A DNA stretch of 64,000 nucleotides from Planctomycetaceae bacterium (GCA_002702655.1 PABB01000005.1:1-64000); one strand, 5' to 3'. Numbered from the stretch's first letter, positions 27,374 through 35,852 are shown. The notes: a model not told the origin generated them from the letters alone. Program-made: numbers and translations.

Positions 27374-28837
27374 CTAGCGGCCGTTGCCCCCGCTGCTGGC
27401 TGCCGGCGTCTGCGGTTCCTCCGGCAGCTTCCACTCGCGCGGCGGCCAGTTTTCTGGCAGCGGTAGGCGAGAGGCTGTCTTGGGGCCGCTGAGTGTGGCG
27501 AACTCATCCAGTCGCGTTTGGAGCTGCGCGATCGCCTCGGCCGGCGGGTCGGCGGCGGGCGCCGTTTCGTGGGGGTCGCTTTGCAGATCGAACGCCTCCC
27601 CGCCTTTCAGCTTCCAGCGGTCCGACACGACGGCGTCGTCCCCCAGCAAGATCGCGCGGTCCGGCGGCGGTTGCTGGCCTGTCAGATACGGCAGCAGGTT
27701 GATGCCGTCGAGATTGGCGGGAAGCTCCTGCCCGGCGGCGGCCAGCAGCGTCGGCAGCACGTCGATGTAGCCGGCGACCGACTCATATTTGCTCCCGCCC
27801 TCCAGCTGCGCCGGCCAGCGCAGCATGGCGACGACTCGCACGCCGCCTTCCCAGGTCGTGAACTTGGTACCCCGCAGCGGTTTGTTGCTGCCGCCATGCG
27901 CGGGGATGCCGCCGTTGTCGCTGTGCAGTATGACGAGCGTGTTGTCGGCGACGCCGTTGCGCTCGACGGCTTGCAGAATCCGGTCGACGTTGTCGTCCAG
28001 CGTTGAGACCATGGCGGCGTAGGTCTGGCGGATCGTGTTACCCTTGCCGCCGCGGCCGTAGTTGGGGGCGTGCTCGCGCTGGGCGACTCCGCGATCCTTG
28101 TTGGGCGCCCGGGGGCCGGCCGGGTCGAACCCGCTGCGGTCGAGCGCTGCCCGGGTCGCCTGCAGCGGCGAGTGCGGTGCGTTGAACGCGACCACCAGAT
28201 AAAACGGCGACTCGCCCGCGCGGGCGTCGATGAACTCCGCAGCCGCCGCCCCCAACAGGTCGGTCGAGTAGCCGTCTTCTTGCGCACTGTCGTAGTCGCG
28301 ATGCCAGTCGAGCTGGCCGAACCGCTCGCGGCGGAAGTAATCGATGGCGCCGTTGTAGTGGCCGTAGAACTGGGTGAATCCGTGCCGCAGCGGGTGGAAC
28401 ATCGTCGAGGCCAGCCCCAGATGCCACTTGCCCAGCAGCGCCCGGTGTTGGTAGCCGGCCGCCGCGAGCAGCTCGGGCGCGGTCTGCTCTGCCGGCGGCA
28501 TGCCATGCCGCTCCAAAGGCGAGACCACTCCGCCCCAAATGCCAAAGCGAAACGGATACCGCCCCGTCAGCACCCCGGCCCGCGTGGGCGAACAGATGGG
28601 GGCGACGTAAAACCGGTCGAGCACGACCGACTCGCCGGCCAGCCGATCGATCGCCGGCGTCCTGATCTCGCTGCCGTGAAACCCCACGTCGTTCCACCCG
28701 AGATCGTCGACGATGATGTGGATGATGTTGGGCGGGGGCGCGTCGGCGGCGCGGGCTGGGACTGCCCCGACGGCAACGGCGAGTAGTAGCGCGCGGAGCG
28801 ATGCGAAATTGGCTCGCATGTTCTTGTTGTGCATCAA
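27374..28837 (-). CDS. Sulfatase (formylglycine-type arylsulfatase), exported
   Basis: A 487-residue sulfatase with signal peptide (LRALLLAVAVGAVPARA). The N-terminal metal motif is IIVDDLGWNDVGFHG (D44, D45). The maturation box ICSPTRAGVLTGRYP has C82 as the formylglycine residue, followed by the GKWHLG motif. Late metal ligands are ILHSDNGG. Members desulfate algal polysaccharides or aryl sulfates in the periplasm or outside; planctomycetes carry large numbers. The substrate is not predictable here. No sulfatase-maturating enzyme or glycosidase is adjacent. An alternative ATG lies six codons downstream. Confidence 0.93.
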   Translation of the reverse strand: MMHNKNMRANFASLRALLLAVAVGAVPARAADAPPPNIIHIIVDDLGWNDVGFHGSEIRTPAIDRLAGESVVLDRFYVAPICSPTRAGVLTGRYPFRFGIWGGVVSPLERHGMPPAEQTAPELLAAAGYQHRALLGKWHLGLASTMFHPLRHGFTQFYGHYNGAIDYFRRERFGQLDWHRDYDSAQEDGYSTDLLGAAAAEFIDARAGESPFYLVVAFNAPHSPLQATRAALDRSGFDPAGPRAPNKDRGVAQREHAPNYGRGGKGNTIRQTYAAMVSTLDDNVDRILQAVERNGVADNTLVILHSDNGGIPAHGGSNKPLRGTKFTTWEGGVRVVAMLRWPAQLEGGSKYESVAGYIDVLPTLLAAAGQELPANLDGINLLPYLTGQQPPPDRAILLGDDAVVSDRWKLKGGEAFDLQSDPHETAPAADPPAEAIAQLQTRLDEFATLSGPKTASRLPLPENWPPREWKLPEEPQTPAASSGGNGR

Positions 28838-28977
28838 TTTGGTGATCCACCTGCGATGGGAAGAGCGAAGCGAGGCAGCGGAAAATAGATAGGAGGAAAT
28901 TTGCCAGCCTCAAGACTTCATTCTGGCTGTCGTGCGAACTGACGCTAGGGGTGCCCGATGACGAGCTGTCACCAGTT

Positions 28978-29058
28978 GTGTGCCACTGGCGTGTCGCCAG
29001 TGGATTTTCAGGGCGAAGTCTGCCGTCAGTTCGCACTGGCGACACGCCAGTGGCACAC
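28978..29058. repeat. Paired-hairpin repeat, family B, copy 1 (left of the RAYT)
   Basis: Left unit GTGC + CACTGGCG-TGT-CGCCAGTG + GA. Right unit is the exact reverse complement CACTGGCG-ACA-CGCCAGTG + GCAC. Spacer about 32 bases. It lies 88 bp before the RAYT start. Confidence 0.93.
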
Positions 29059-29145
29059 ATTTGGGGGCCGGACTGTCCCCCGAGTCACTGCGGGCATGCA
29101 CCGAGAAAGTTGCTTCATGCCTTCCGTCCTGATATTGTCCCGGGG

Positions 29146-29736
29146 ATGGGCGAGCATCGCAAACGTGTGAAGCACTTGCACCAGCGGGGCGATCTTCACG
29201 AGTTCACCTTCTCGTGCTACCGCCGACTGCCATTGTTGACCAACGACACGTGGCGAGCCGCTTTGTCCGACGCAATCGGGCGAGCTTGCGAGCGGTTTGA
29301 TTTTCAGCTCGTCGCATTCGTGTTCATGCCCGAGCATGTCCATTTGCTGACATTGCCTACGGGCGAAGAGCCGGCATTCGATCGGTTCTTGGCAATGATC
29401 AAGCGGCCGGTCTCGGCGGCCGTCAAAAGCGTGCTATTGCAGAGCGACAGCCCGTTGCTGGCGAAGCTGACTGTCCGCGAACGCCCGGGCAAGACGGCGT
29501 TCCGGTTCTGGCAGGAAGGCCCGGGGTACGATCGCAATCTGCGGAGCGAGGAAGCCATTCTAGCGTCCATCGACTACATCCACGCCAACCCGGTTCGGCG
29601 GAGGCTGTGCCGCCAGCCGATCGACTGGTTCTGGTCCAGCGCCGCCTGGTATGCCGCGGACGGTGAGGTTCAGGATCCACAACTGCCGCCGCTCTCGCGG
29701 CTGCCGAGTGAGTTTGGATGGAGAGCTTCCCGCTAG
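29146..29736 (+). CDS. REP-associated tyrosine transposase (RAYT, Y1/HUH family)
   Basis: A 196-residue Y1-type transposase. The HUH motif is MPEHVHLL (H64-V65-H66). The catalytic Tyr is probably Y128 in FWQEGPGYDRNL, and the family's C-terminal block is SIDYIHANPVRRRL followed by WFWSS. RAYT proteins cut and join single-stranded hairpin ends and are held responsible for spreading REP elements. The gene is bounded on both sides by family B repeats (28978-29058 and 29762-29841), as in other REP/RAYT pairs. ATG 29146 is chosen over upstream starts because the upstream part is encoded by the left repeat. Confidence 0.93.
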   Translation: MGEHRKRVKHLHQRGDLHEFTFSCYRRLPLLTNDTWRAALSDAIGRACERFDFQLVAFVFMPEHVHLLTLPTGEEPAFDRFLAMIKRPVSAAVKSVLLQSDSPLLAKLTVRERPGKTAFRFWQEGPGYDRNLRSEEAILASIDYIHANPVRRRLCRQPIDWFWSSAAWYAADGEVQDPQLPPLSRLPSEFGWRASR

Positions 29737-29761
29737 TGCAGGGAGGAATGTGAGAACAAGA

Positions 29762-29841
29762 GTGCCACTGGCGTGCCGCCAGTGGAATTGGTTCGCAGGG
29801 TTTTCCGGCAGGCTCGCACTGGCGACACGCCAGTGGCACAC
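29762..29841. repeat. Paired-hairpin repeat, family B, copy 2 (right of the RAYT)
   Basis: Left unit GTGC + CACTGGCG-TGC-CGCCAGTG (one loop base changed). Right unit CACTGGCG-ACA-CGCCAGTG + GCAC. It lies 25 bp after the RAYT stop. The sequence from 29842 to 30124 has lower GC and no recognised gene. Confidence 0.92.
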
Positions 29842-30124
29842 AACCGGGCGCTTGGCTTACGACGCACAGGCTGAAAGTCTCCCGGTGGAGGTCGACGCCG
29901 ACGGATTGCAAGGCAGAAGCACGCACCTTCTTTGGAAGCCAGGGAACAATCGTTCCCCTTCGTTCACCACGAGTTCGAAAAACTGCCTACACGGCTTCGC
30001 CTCCTCTCATAGGCTCAGCTGGCGAATTGGATACGTTCCCTTGCTCTTCGCTTTGCTGCAGTGAATACTGGGATTTGCTTTGTCCCAATTGGTATTGCGG
30101 TCTCAATAAATCGAGCCAGGAATC

Positions 30125-31489
30125 ATGCGACCTATCGTCCCCGTTGTAATCGTTTTCCTTTTGTCAGGTACGCCGGCTGCACTTGCATCCATGGCGAGTT
30201 TCACTCCGCTGGGAGACCTTCCTGGAGGTCTCTCAGCGAGCTATGCCTACAGCGTATCAGCAGACGGATTGACAGTCGTGGGACAGAGCCAATCCGACAA
30301 CGGCTCCGAAGCCTTTGTTTGGACTGCCGATGGCGGGATGATTGGCCTCGGAGACTTGCCTGGCGGTGAATTCTTAAGCTTAGCAAGTGGGATTTCAGCC
30401 GACGGCTCGACGGTCGTGGGGGCAAGTGTTTCCTCCGAGGGCCAGCAAGCGTTTCGCTGGACCGCAGCGAGCGGGATGATTGGACTTGGGGATTTACCCG
30501 GTGGAAACTTCAACAGTGAAGCGAATGGGGTCTCTGCAGACGGGCTGACAGTCGTGGGGCAAAGCCAATCCGCTAACGGCTACGAAGCATTCGCCTGGAC
30601 TGCTGCAGGCGGCATGGCCGGACTCGGGCAGCTTCCCGGGAATGCCGGTTTCTACAGCGTGGCCAATGCCGCATCGGCTGACGGGTTGACCATTGCGGGG
30701 TACAGCAACTCCATGAACGACGAATACGAGGCGTTCGCCTGGACCGCCGGGAGCGGTATGGTCGGCCTGGGTGATCTCCCCGGCGAAGCTTCCGGACTCT
30801 TCTCATTCGTTGGAAGTTATGCTTATGGCGTGTCAGCGGATGGTTTGACCATCGTGGGTCGAGGTTTTTCCGATAGTGGCTACGAGGCATTTGCCTGGAC
30901 CGCTGACGGCGGCATGACCGGGCTGGGTGATCTCCCCGGCGGCGGCTTCTCAAGTGAAGCAAGGGCAGTTTCCGCCGACGGAACGATTGTTGTGGGTACT
31001 GGCAATACCCCCAGCGACAACGAGGCGTTCATTTGGAGCGCTGACGGCGGAATGCGTTCCGTAGCCGTCGAACTCGCGAAAGGCGGCGTCGATCTCGCAG
31101 GTTGGCGTCTGATCAGCGCCTACGACGTGTCGGCTGATGGTCGTACCATTGTCGGTTATGGCACGAATCCATCAGGCAATTACGAGGCATGGATCGCGAC
31201 CCTGTCGTCCGTTCCCGAGCCAGCAAGCGTGTTATTGGCGTGCTGCGGCTTGCTCGTCGCAACGTGTTGCCGAAATAGCAATTCCAATCTGGACTGCCAG
31301 CGAATGCGACTCCAGCCACGACGTGCCACGTCTGGCACGTCGTGCATGAAGCTGATCGCTGACCGCCGACAGCTTCTCTTCACACCCCCGCGAACTTTCG
31401 CAGGTCTGCTTCCATCGCATCAAGCCGCTTTTCCAGCGCCGCTTTGGCTTCGTCCAGATCGTGCAGTTGCTCCGGCGGTTCGTAGGTGA
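30125..31489 (+). CDS. HAF-repeat PEP-CTERM protein with run-on C-terminus
   Basis: A 454-residue protein with signal peptide, then seven repeats of about 45-48 residues with the core GLGDLPGG...SADGLTVVGQS...EAFAWTA..GM, the HAF-repeat pattern. A PEP-CTERM signal follows (VPEPAS, hydrophobic LLACCGLLVAT, then R) ending near residue 385. Normal PEP-CTERM proteins stop about there. Here the frame continues about 70 residues through a perfect hairpin (31317-31344) and into the 3' end of the convergent phosphohexomutase gene, overlapping it by 110 bp. Codon use is less GC-biased than in neighbours. AGGA precedes the ATG. Surface location is inferred. Confidence 0.85.
   Translation: MRPIVPVVIVFLLSGTPAALASMASFTPLGDLPGGLSASYAYSVSADGLTVVGQSQSDNGSEAFVWTADGGMIGLGDLPGGEFLSLASGISADGSTVVGASVSSEGQQAFRWTAASGMIGLGDLPGGNFNSEANGVSADGLTVVGQSQSANGYEAFAWTAAGGMAGLGQLPGNAGFYSVANAASADGLTIAGYSNSMNDEYEAFAWTAGSGMVGLGDLPGEASGLFSFVGSYAYGVSADGLTIVGRGFSDSGYEAFAWTADGGMTGLGDLPGGGFSSEARAVSADGTIVVGTGNTPSDNEAFIWSADGGMRSVAVELAKGGVDLAGWRLISAYDVSADGRTIVGYGTNPSGNYEAWIATLSSVPEPASVLLACCGLLVATCCRNSNSNLDCQRMRLQPRRATSGTSCMKLIADRRQLLFTPPRTFAGLLPSHQAAFPAPLWLRPDRAVAPAVRR
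31317..31344. repeat. Perfect hairpin CACGACGTGCCA / TGGCACGTCGTG
   Basis: A 12-bp stem with the loop CGTC, inside the run-on tail of the HAF-repeat gene. It carries the same GTGCCA/TGGCAC words as families A-C. It lies between two convergent genes and could also slow transcription, although no U-run follows. Confidence 0.85.
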
Positions 31490-33191
31490 ACATGTATAGC
31501 TTGATCTTCGGCTCGGTGCCGCTGGGGCGGATGGCCACATAGTTGCCCGTGGCCGCCAGGTCGAGGATGACCAGGTCGCCGGTGGGGCCGGCCAACGGTT
31601 CGGGGCTGCCGCCCGTTTTTGTGACGGTGTTACTGAGGTAGTCGCGGATTTGCGCGACGCCGCTGCCGGCCAGCTCGGTCGGCGGCGCGGCGCGGAAGCT
31701 GGCCATGACTTCCTGCATGCGGGCCATGCCTTCGCTGCCGGGCATTTGCACGCTGACGGTCCGCTCGGCGTGGCAGCCGTGTTGCCAGAACAGGTCGTCG
31801 AGCTTTTCGTGCAGCGTCTTGCCCTGCGATTTCAGCTTGGCGGCCAACTCGCACAAGAGCAGCGCCGCGACGCCGCCGTCCTTGTCGCGGGCGTGCAGGC
31901 CGGCCAGGTAGCCGTGCGATTCTTCGGTGCCGTAGACAAAGTTGTCGGGCCCCTCGTCGTCGATCACCCCCGCGATCCACTTGAACCCGACCAGCAGGTC
32001 GCCGAAGGTTTTGACGCCGTAGCTGTCGCCGATGCGGCGGGTCAGTTGCGTGGTGACCAGCGTGATGATGATGAAGTTGTCCGGCGAGAGCGTGCCGGCG
32101 TCCTTGCGCGCTTCCAGCATGTAGTCGGCGATCAACGCGCCGATCTGGTTGCCGGTGAGCGTGTGCCACGCGGCGCCCTCGTCGGTCGTGAGCGGCGCGG
32201 CGGTGCCGATGCGGTCGCAGTCGGGGTCGGTCGCCACGCAGACGTCAAAACCGTGATGCTGGGCGTGTTTGATGATGGAATCAAACACCTTGGGGTTTTC
32301 GGGGTTGGAGACGTGCCCGGGGACGTTGGGGAAGTCGCCGTCGGGTTCTTTGTGCAGCGAGAAAACCTCCACGTCGTTGAATCCGACCCGCTCAAGCACC
32401 GGGCAGACCGCGCTGGCGCCCACGCCGTGCAGCGGCGAGTAGAGCACCTTCAGGTCGCGCGGCCCGTCGTCGGCCAGCGAGGCGACGGCCGCCACGTACG
32501 CCGCGTCGACTTCGTCCTGGCAGATGACGATGCGGCCGTTGGCCAGCGCTTCGTCGAAGTTGGCGCGCTCGATCGTTTCGACCGACATCACGCGGTCGAT
32601 GACCCCTTTGTCATGCGGCGGCAGCAACTGGCCGCCGGTGGACCAGTACGCCTTGACGGCATTGTCGCTGGGCGGGTTGTGGCTGGCGGTGACCATGATG
32701 CCGCAGCTGCACTCTTTGAAGCGGACGCAGAACGACAGCTCCGGCGTGCTGCGGTAGCCTTGCAGGAAAAAGACGCGGAAGCCGTTGGCGACCATGATTT
32801 CGGCGCACAGCTTGGCGAAGTGTTCGCTGCGATGCCGGGTGTCGTACGCCAACGCGCACGACAGTTCGGCCGATTCGCCGGCCTGCGATTTGACGTATGC
32901 GGCCAGGCCCTGGGCGCTCTCGCCGATCGTGCGGTCGTTGATCGCGTTGCTGCCCACCGGGTACATCCGCCCGCGGCGGCCGCCCGTGCCAAACGGGATG
33001 ATCGTCCAGAACACGTCGTCCAGGATCTGCCACTTGCCCTGCTGGATGTGCTCGGCCACTTCGGCGGCGTAGTCGGCGTAGCGGGGCTCGGTCAGCCACG
33101 CTTGGAGGTTGGGCACGGCGGTGTCGGAGATTTTGCCGTCGGCGGCGGCTTGCTTGACGGCGGCGACCAGGGCGGACGTATCCATGGACAT
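31380..33191 (-). CDS. Phosphoglucomutase/phosphomannomutase family protein
   Basis: A 603-residue alpha-D-phosphohexomutase. The catalytic phosphoserine loop is MVTASHNPP (S170). The metal-binding loop is ATDPDCDRIG, the sugar loop GTEESHGYL and the phosphate-binding loop RPSGTEPKIK. FGTGGRRGRMYPVG near residue 67 is the domain 1 entry. The GTEESHGY form and length match the PgcA-like enzymes that interconvert glucose-1-P and glucose-6-P. Cytoplasmic. Its last 110 bp are antisense to the upstream convergent gene. The start could also be two codons later. Confidence 0.95.
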   Translation of the reverse strand: MSMDTSALVAAVKQAAADGKISDTAVPNLQAWLTEPRYADYAAEVAEHIQQGKWQILDDVFWTIIPFGTGGRRGRMYPVGSNAINDRTIGESAQGLAAYVKSQAGESAELSCALAYDTRHRSEHFAKLCAEIMVANGFRVFFLQGYRSTPELSFCVRFKECSCGIMVTASHNPPSDNAVKAYWSTGGQLLPPHDKGVIDRVMSVETIERANFDEALANGRIVICQDEVDAAYVAAVASLADDGPRDLKVLYSPLHGVGASAVCPVLERVGFNDVEVFSLHKEPDGDFPNVPGHVSNPENPKVFDSIIKHAQHHGFDVCVATDPDCDRIGTAAPLTTDEGAAWHTLTGNQIGALIADYMLEARKDAGTLSPDNFIIITLVTTQLTRRIGDSYGVKTFGDLLVGFKWIAGVIDDEGPDNFVYGTEESHGYLAGLHARDKDGGVAALLLCELAAKLKSQGKTLHEKLDDLFWQHGCHAERTVSVQMPGSEGMARMQEVMASFRAAPPTELAGSGVAQIRDYLSNTVTKTGGSPEPLAGPTGDLVILDLAATGNYVAIRPSGTEPKIKLYMFTYEPPEQLHDLDEAKAALEKRLDAMEADLRKFAGV

Positions 33192-33330
33192 AATTCCTGC
33201 GAGGGGGCAATGCGGGCGGGCAGGCGGGGCGGGTTGCGTGCGCGGTGCGGCGGCCGGCGCTTGTTAAGGTAACCGATCCTCGGGCGGTGGTGCTAGGGTT
33301 GGCCGACGCTGGGTTGTGATGCTGGTTTGG

Positions 33331-33406
33331 GCGTGCCACTGCTGGCTGGCCCAGCAGTGCGAACCGGGTACACGGCGCCCACTGCTGGGCTAGCCAGCAG
33401 TGGCAC
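33331..33406. repeat. Paired-hairpin repeat, family C, copy 1
   Basis: Left unit GTGC + CACTGCTGG-CTGGC-CCAGCAGTG + CGAAC. Right unit CACTGCTGG-GCTAG-CCAGCAGTG + GCAC. Spacer about 20 bases. The same GTGC/GCAC ends as families A and B, and the CGAAC after the left unit is shared with family A. Confidence 0.9.
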
Positions 33407-33552
33407 AATCCGAATCTGCAGTGTGCTGGCTCTGGCCAGGCCCCTGTGGGAAGCAGGAGGTATCGCTACAGCAGAGCGACAGCCGTTGTGGTGGGCGGCG
33501 GCGTCGCGAATAATTCGGGCGGATTGTGGCTTTTGAGTTTCCTGGTGACGTG

Positions 33553-34494
33553 ATGCAGTACTCTCGCAATTTCGTGACGGCGATGTTGTTGCTGGCGGCT
33601 GGCGTGGCGTGGGCGGCCGACGAAGGCGAGCCGCCGCGGCGCGCTGCGCGGCCCGCGTTTCCGCCGGATGTTGAAAGCGTGTTTTTCGTCGACGCCCGAG
33701 AGCAGCTCCTCGGCGAGCGGCCGGGGCGCGGGGCGGCTGTGGCGGCAGGCGACGGCGCGCCTGCTGCTGCGAGCGCCGCTGGCGACGGCGAGCGCTTTGC
33801 CTGGTCCAGATTGGTGAGCGGTCAGACGCTCGCCGACGAAGTCAAACGGATCGCCAACGGCCTGCAGGCCCCGCTGGCCAATGCGGGCAAGTTCCGTAGC
33901 GGCGGCTTCCAGCAATGTCGCCGCGACTTTGGCCTGCTGGCCGTGCTGTTTGCCGTGGCGGCCCAGTACGACGGCGAGACGCGGTTCGCCGACAACGCGG
34001 CCGCGCTGCGCGACCAGTTCGCCCGCGCCGCGGCCGCGTGCCAGGCGGCGACCGACGACAGTTTGGCCCTCGCTCAACAGCGGCGGTATGACTTGGAGGA
34101 TCTGATGCGGGGGCAGAGCGTTGCCGCGCCGGACGCCGCCGAGCAGCCGCCGGCGTGGGGCGAACTGGTCAGCCTGTCGCTGCTGATGCAGCGGATGGAA
34201 ACGGCGCTCGAGGAACGCGTCGACCCGGCGGTCGCCAGCGAGCGGACGTTCCGCCGCGCGGAACTCGACGTGCAGCGCGAAGCGCAACTGTTGGCGATGT
34301 TGGCCGAGGTGATCCAGCGCGAGGGTTTTGATTTCGCCGATGACGACCAGTACGCGGCGTTTGCGCAGCGATTGCAGGATGCCGCGGGGGCGCTCAATCA
34401 CGCGGCGGAAGAGCGCAACTACGAAGCGGCCCGCGCCGCCGCGGGCCAAGTCGGACAGGCGTGTGCGGCGTGCCACGAGGACTATCGCGGGTAG
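33553..34494 (+). CDS. Cytochrome c (C-terminal CxxCH), periplasmic
   Basis: A 313-residue protein with signal peptide (NFVTAMLLLAAGVAWA). It is mostly alpha-helical, and the single haem-binding motif CAACH lies only six residues before the end, the arrangement of class II cytochromes c (cytochrome c' and c-556). Residues 90-180 and 200-300 look like two related four-helix segments, but only the second has CxxCH, so the first may be a haem-less duplicate. No distal Met could be fixed. The ATG at 33553 is preferred to a GTG nine codons upstream because the signal peptide starts there. Confidence 0.8.
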   Translation: MQYSRNFVTAMLLLAAGVAWAADEGEPPRRAARPAFPPDVESVFFVDAREQLLGERPGRGAAVAAGDGAPAAASAAGDGERFAWSRLVSGQTLADEVKRIANGLQAPLANAGKFRSGGFQQCRRDFGLLAVLFAVAAQYDGETRFADNAAALRDQFARAAAACQAATDDSLALAQQRRYDLEDLMRGQSVAAPDAAEQPPAWGELVSLSLLMQRMETALEERVDPAVASERTFRRAELDVQREAQLLAMLAEVIQREGFDFADDDQYAAFAQRLQDAAGALNHAAEERNYEAARAAAGQVGQACAACHEDYRG

Positions 34495-34505
34495 AAGTAC
34501 ATATG

Positions 34506-34530
34506 GCGTGCCACGGCTCTGTGAGCCGTG
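34506..34530. repeat. Family A half-unit
   Basis: A single left unit (GCGTGC + CACGGCTC-TGT-GAGCCGTG + CGAAC) without its own right partner. It opens a block of repeats that runs to 34789. Confidence 0.85.
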
Positions 34531-34565
34531 CGAACCGCCGCGCCGCGCGATTCGCGACCGGGTCC

Positions 34566-34692
34566 TCCAGGTTCTCAAACCTGGACCGCCGCAGGCGGCA
34601 AGAGGCGTTTGGGAATGGCTCGATCGCCATTTGTCTGCAACGCTAACGATGGTGCCTCTTGCGGCTTCGCCGCACAGGTTCGAGAACCTGTG
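34566..34692. repeat. Paired-hairpin repeat, family D
   Basis: Left hairpin TCCAGGTT-CTCA-AACCTGGA (34566-34585). Right hairpin CACAGGTT-CGAG-AACCTGTG (34673-34692). Each is flanked inside by a second small hairpin: GCCGC-AG-GCGGC on the left and TGCGGC-TTC-GCCGCA on the right. The outer stems differ at three positions with pairing preserved. Confidence 0.8.
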
Positions 34693-34712
34693 CTACCCTG
34701 GCCAACGTATTC

Positions 34713-34789
34713 GCGTGCCACGGCTCTGTGAGCCGTGCGAATCACGAGTTACGATGGCAAGCCGCACGGCTCACAGAGCCGTGGCACGC
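34713..34789. repeat. Paired-hairpin repeat, family A, complete copy
   Basis: Left and right units are both exact (CACGGCTC-TGT-GAGCCGTG and its reverse complement), spacer about 27 bases. It ends 49 bp before the RmlD-like gene. Confidence 0.92.
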
Positions 34790-34838
34790 AGGGACCCCAT
34801 TGGCCGCCGCCGACTTTTCTGTTCCGTATCACTCCGTC

Positions 34839-35852
34839 ATGCACGAATCTCCCCCGCTGCCGCTGTTGATCACCGGGGTGGCCGGCGTGGCGGGGTACAA
34901 TGCGCTGGCGTACTTCTCAAACAAGTACCCCGGGCAGGTCGTCGGCATTCGGCAGGTCGACAACTGGCGGCTGCGCGGCCCGGGGGTCGTGGCCTGCAAT
35001 GCCGAGGACCGCGACGAGCTGCTGCGGCTGTTTGACAAGCGGCATTTTCGCTCGGTGCTGAACTGTGCCGGCAACTGCGCGCTGCGGGCGTGCGAGCTGG
35101 ACCCGCGGCTGGCGCATCGCACCAACGTGGAAGGCCTGATCAACCTGGCGTCGATCATCGCCGAGCGCGACGTGCGGCTGGTGCATCTGTCGATTGATTT
35201 GGTCTACGCGGGCCGGGATGGCTTTGACTCCGACTGGGGCGGCTACGTCGAGGACGACCCCACTGACCCCGTGACCGTGTACGGCAAAACGATGGTCGCG
35301 GCCGAGCACATTCTGCACGACTTTCTGCCGCGGGCGTGCCAGCTGCGGATCTCGCTGCCGATGGGGGTGAGCTTCAACGGCCACGCGGGCGCGATCGATT
35401 GGATCCAATCGCGATTCGCCGCGGGCCGGCCGGCCACGCTGTATTACGACGAGGTCCGCACGCCCACGTACACCGACTGCATGAATCCGCTGCTGGAGCG
35501 GGTACTGGCGAGCGACCTGGCGGGACTGTATCACGCCGGCGGGCCGCGGCGGCTGTCGCTGTACCAAATCGCGCAGATCGTCAACCGCGTCGGCGGCTAC
35601 GAGCCCGAGCTCCTGCATGGCTGCCATCGAATCGAAGCGGGCCCGATTCCCCCGCGGGCCGGCAACGTGACGATGGACTCGTCGCGCCTAACCGCCGCGC
35701 TGGGCTACCAGCCGTTCACCCCCTGGCCGTACGACGAGTCGCTGATCCCCACGGGCCGCCGCTGGCACTGGGAACGCTGCGCCGACTGGGGCTCGCGCGA
35801 GGAGTTGGAGCGGGTGTTGTATCGCAACCCGCTGCGGAATGGCGGCGCGTAA
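34839..35852 (+). CDS. RmlD-like NAD(P)-dependent sugar epimerase/reductase (SDR)
   Basis: A 337-residue extended short-chain dehydrogenase. The Rossmann loop is ITGVAGVAGYNA. The catalytic YxxxK is YGKTM, with the preceding Ser in HLSIDLVYAG. The closing HAGGPRRLSLYQIAQIV is typical of RmlD/dTDP-4-dehydrorhamnose reductase and NAD-dependent epimerases. It probably acts on a nucleotide sugar in the cytoplasm; the phosphohexomutase upstream is on the other strand and not an operon partner. The ATG at 34839 starts just before the Rossmann strand; upstream sequence is repeat. Confidence 0.85.
   Translation: MHESPPLPLLITGVAGVAGYNALAYFSNKYPGQVVGIRQVDNWRLRGPGVVACNAEDRDELLRLFDKRHFRSVLNCAGNCALRACELDPRLAHRTNVEGLINLASIIAERDVRLVHLSIDLVYAGRDGFDSDWGGYVEDDPTDPVTVYGKTMVAAEHILHDFLPRACQLRISLPMGVSFNGHAGAIDWIQSRFAAGRPATLYYDEVRTPTYTDCMNPLLERVLASDLAGLYHAGGPRRLSLYQIAQIVNRVGGYEPELLHGCHRIEAGPIPPRAGNVTMDSSRLTAALGYQPFTPWPYDESLIPTGRRWHWERCADWGSREELERVLYRNPLRNGGA

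Noticed and set aside
28978-29841. A classical IS200/IS605 element
   Set aside because: There is no TnpB, and the flanks are paired REP-like hairpins rather than the single left and right end hairpins of IS200; the protein's C-terminus fits RAYT.
31380-31489. The overlap of the HAF-repeat gene and the phosphohexomutase as a regulatory antisense overlap
   Set aside because: The overlap comes from the run-on tail. The simpler reading is a lost stop codon; no regulatory feature supports more.
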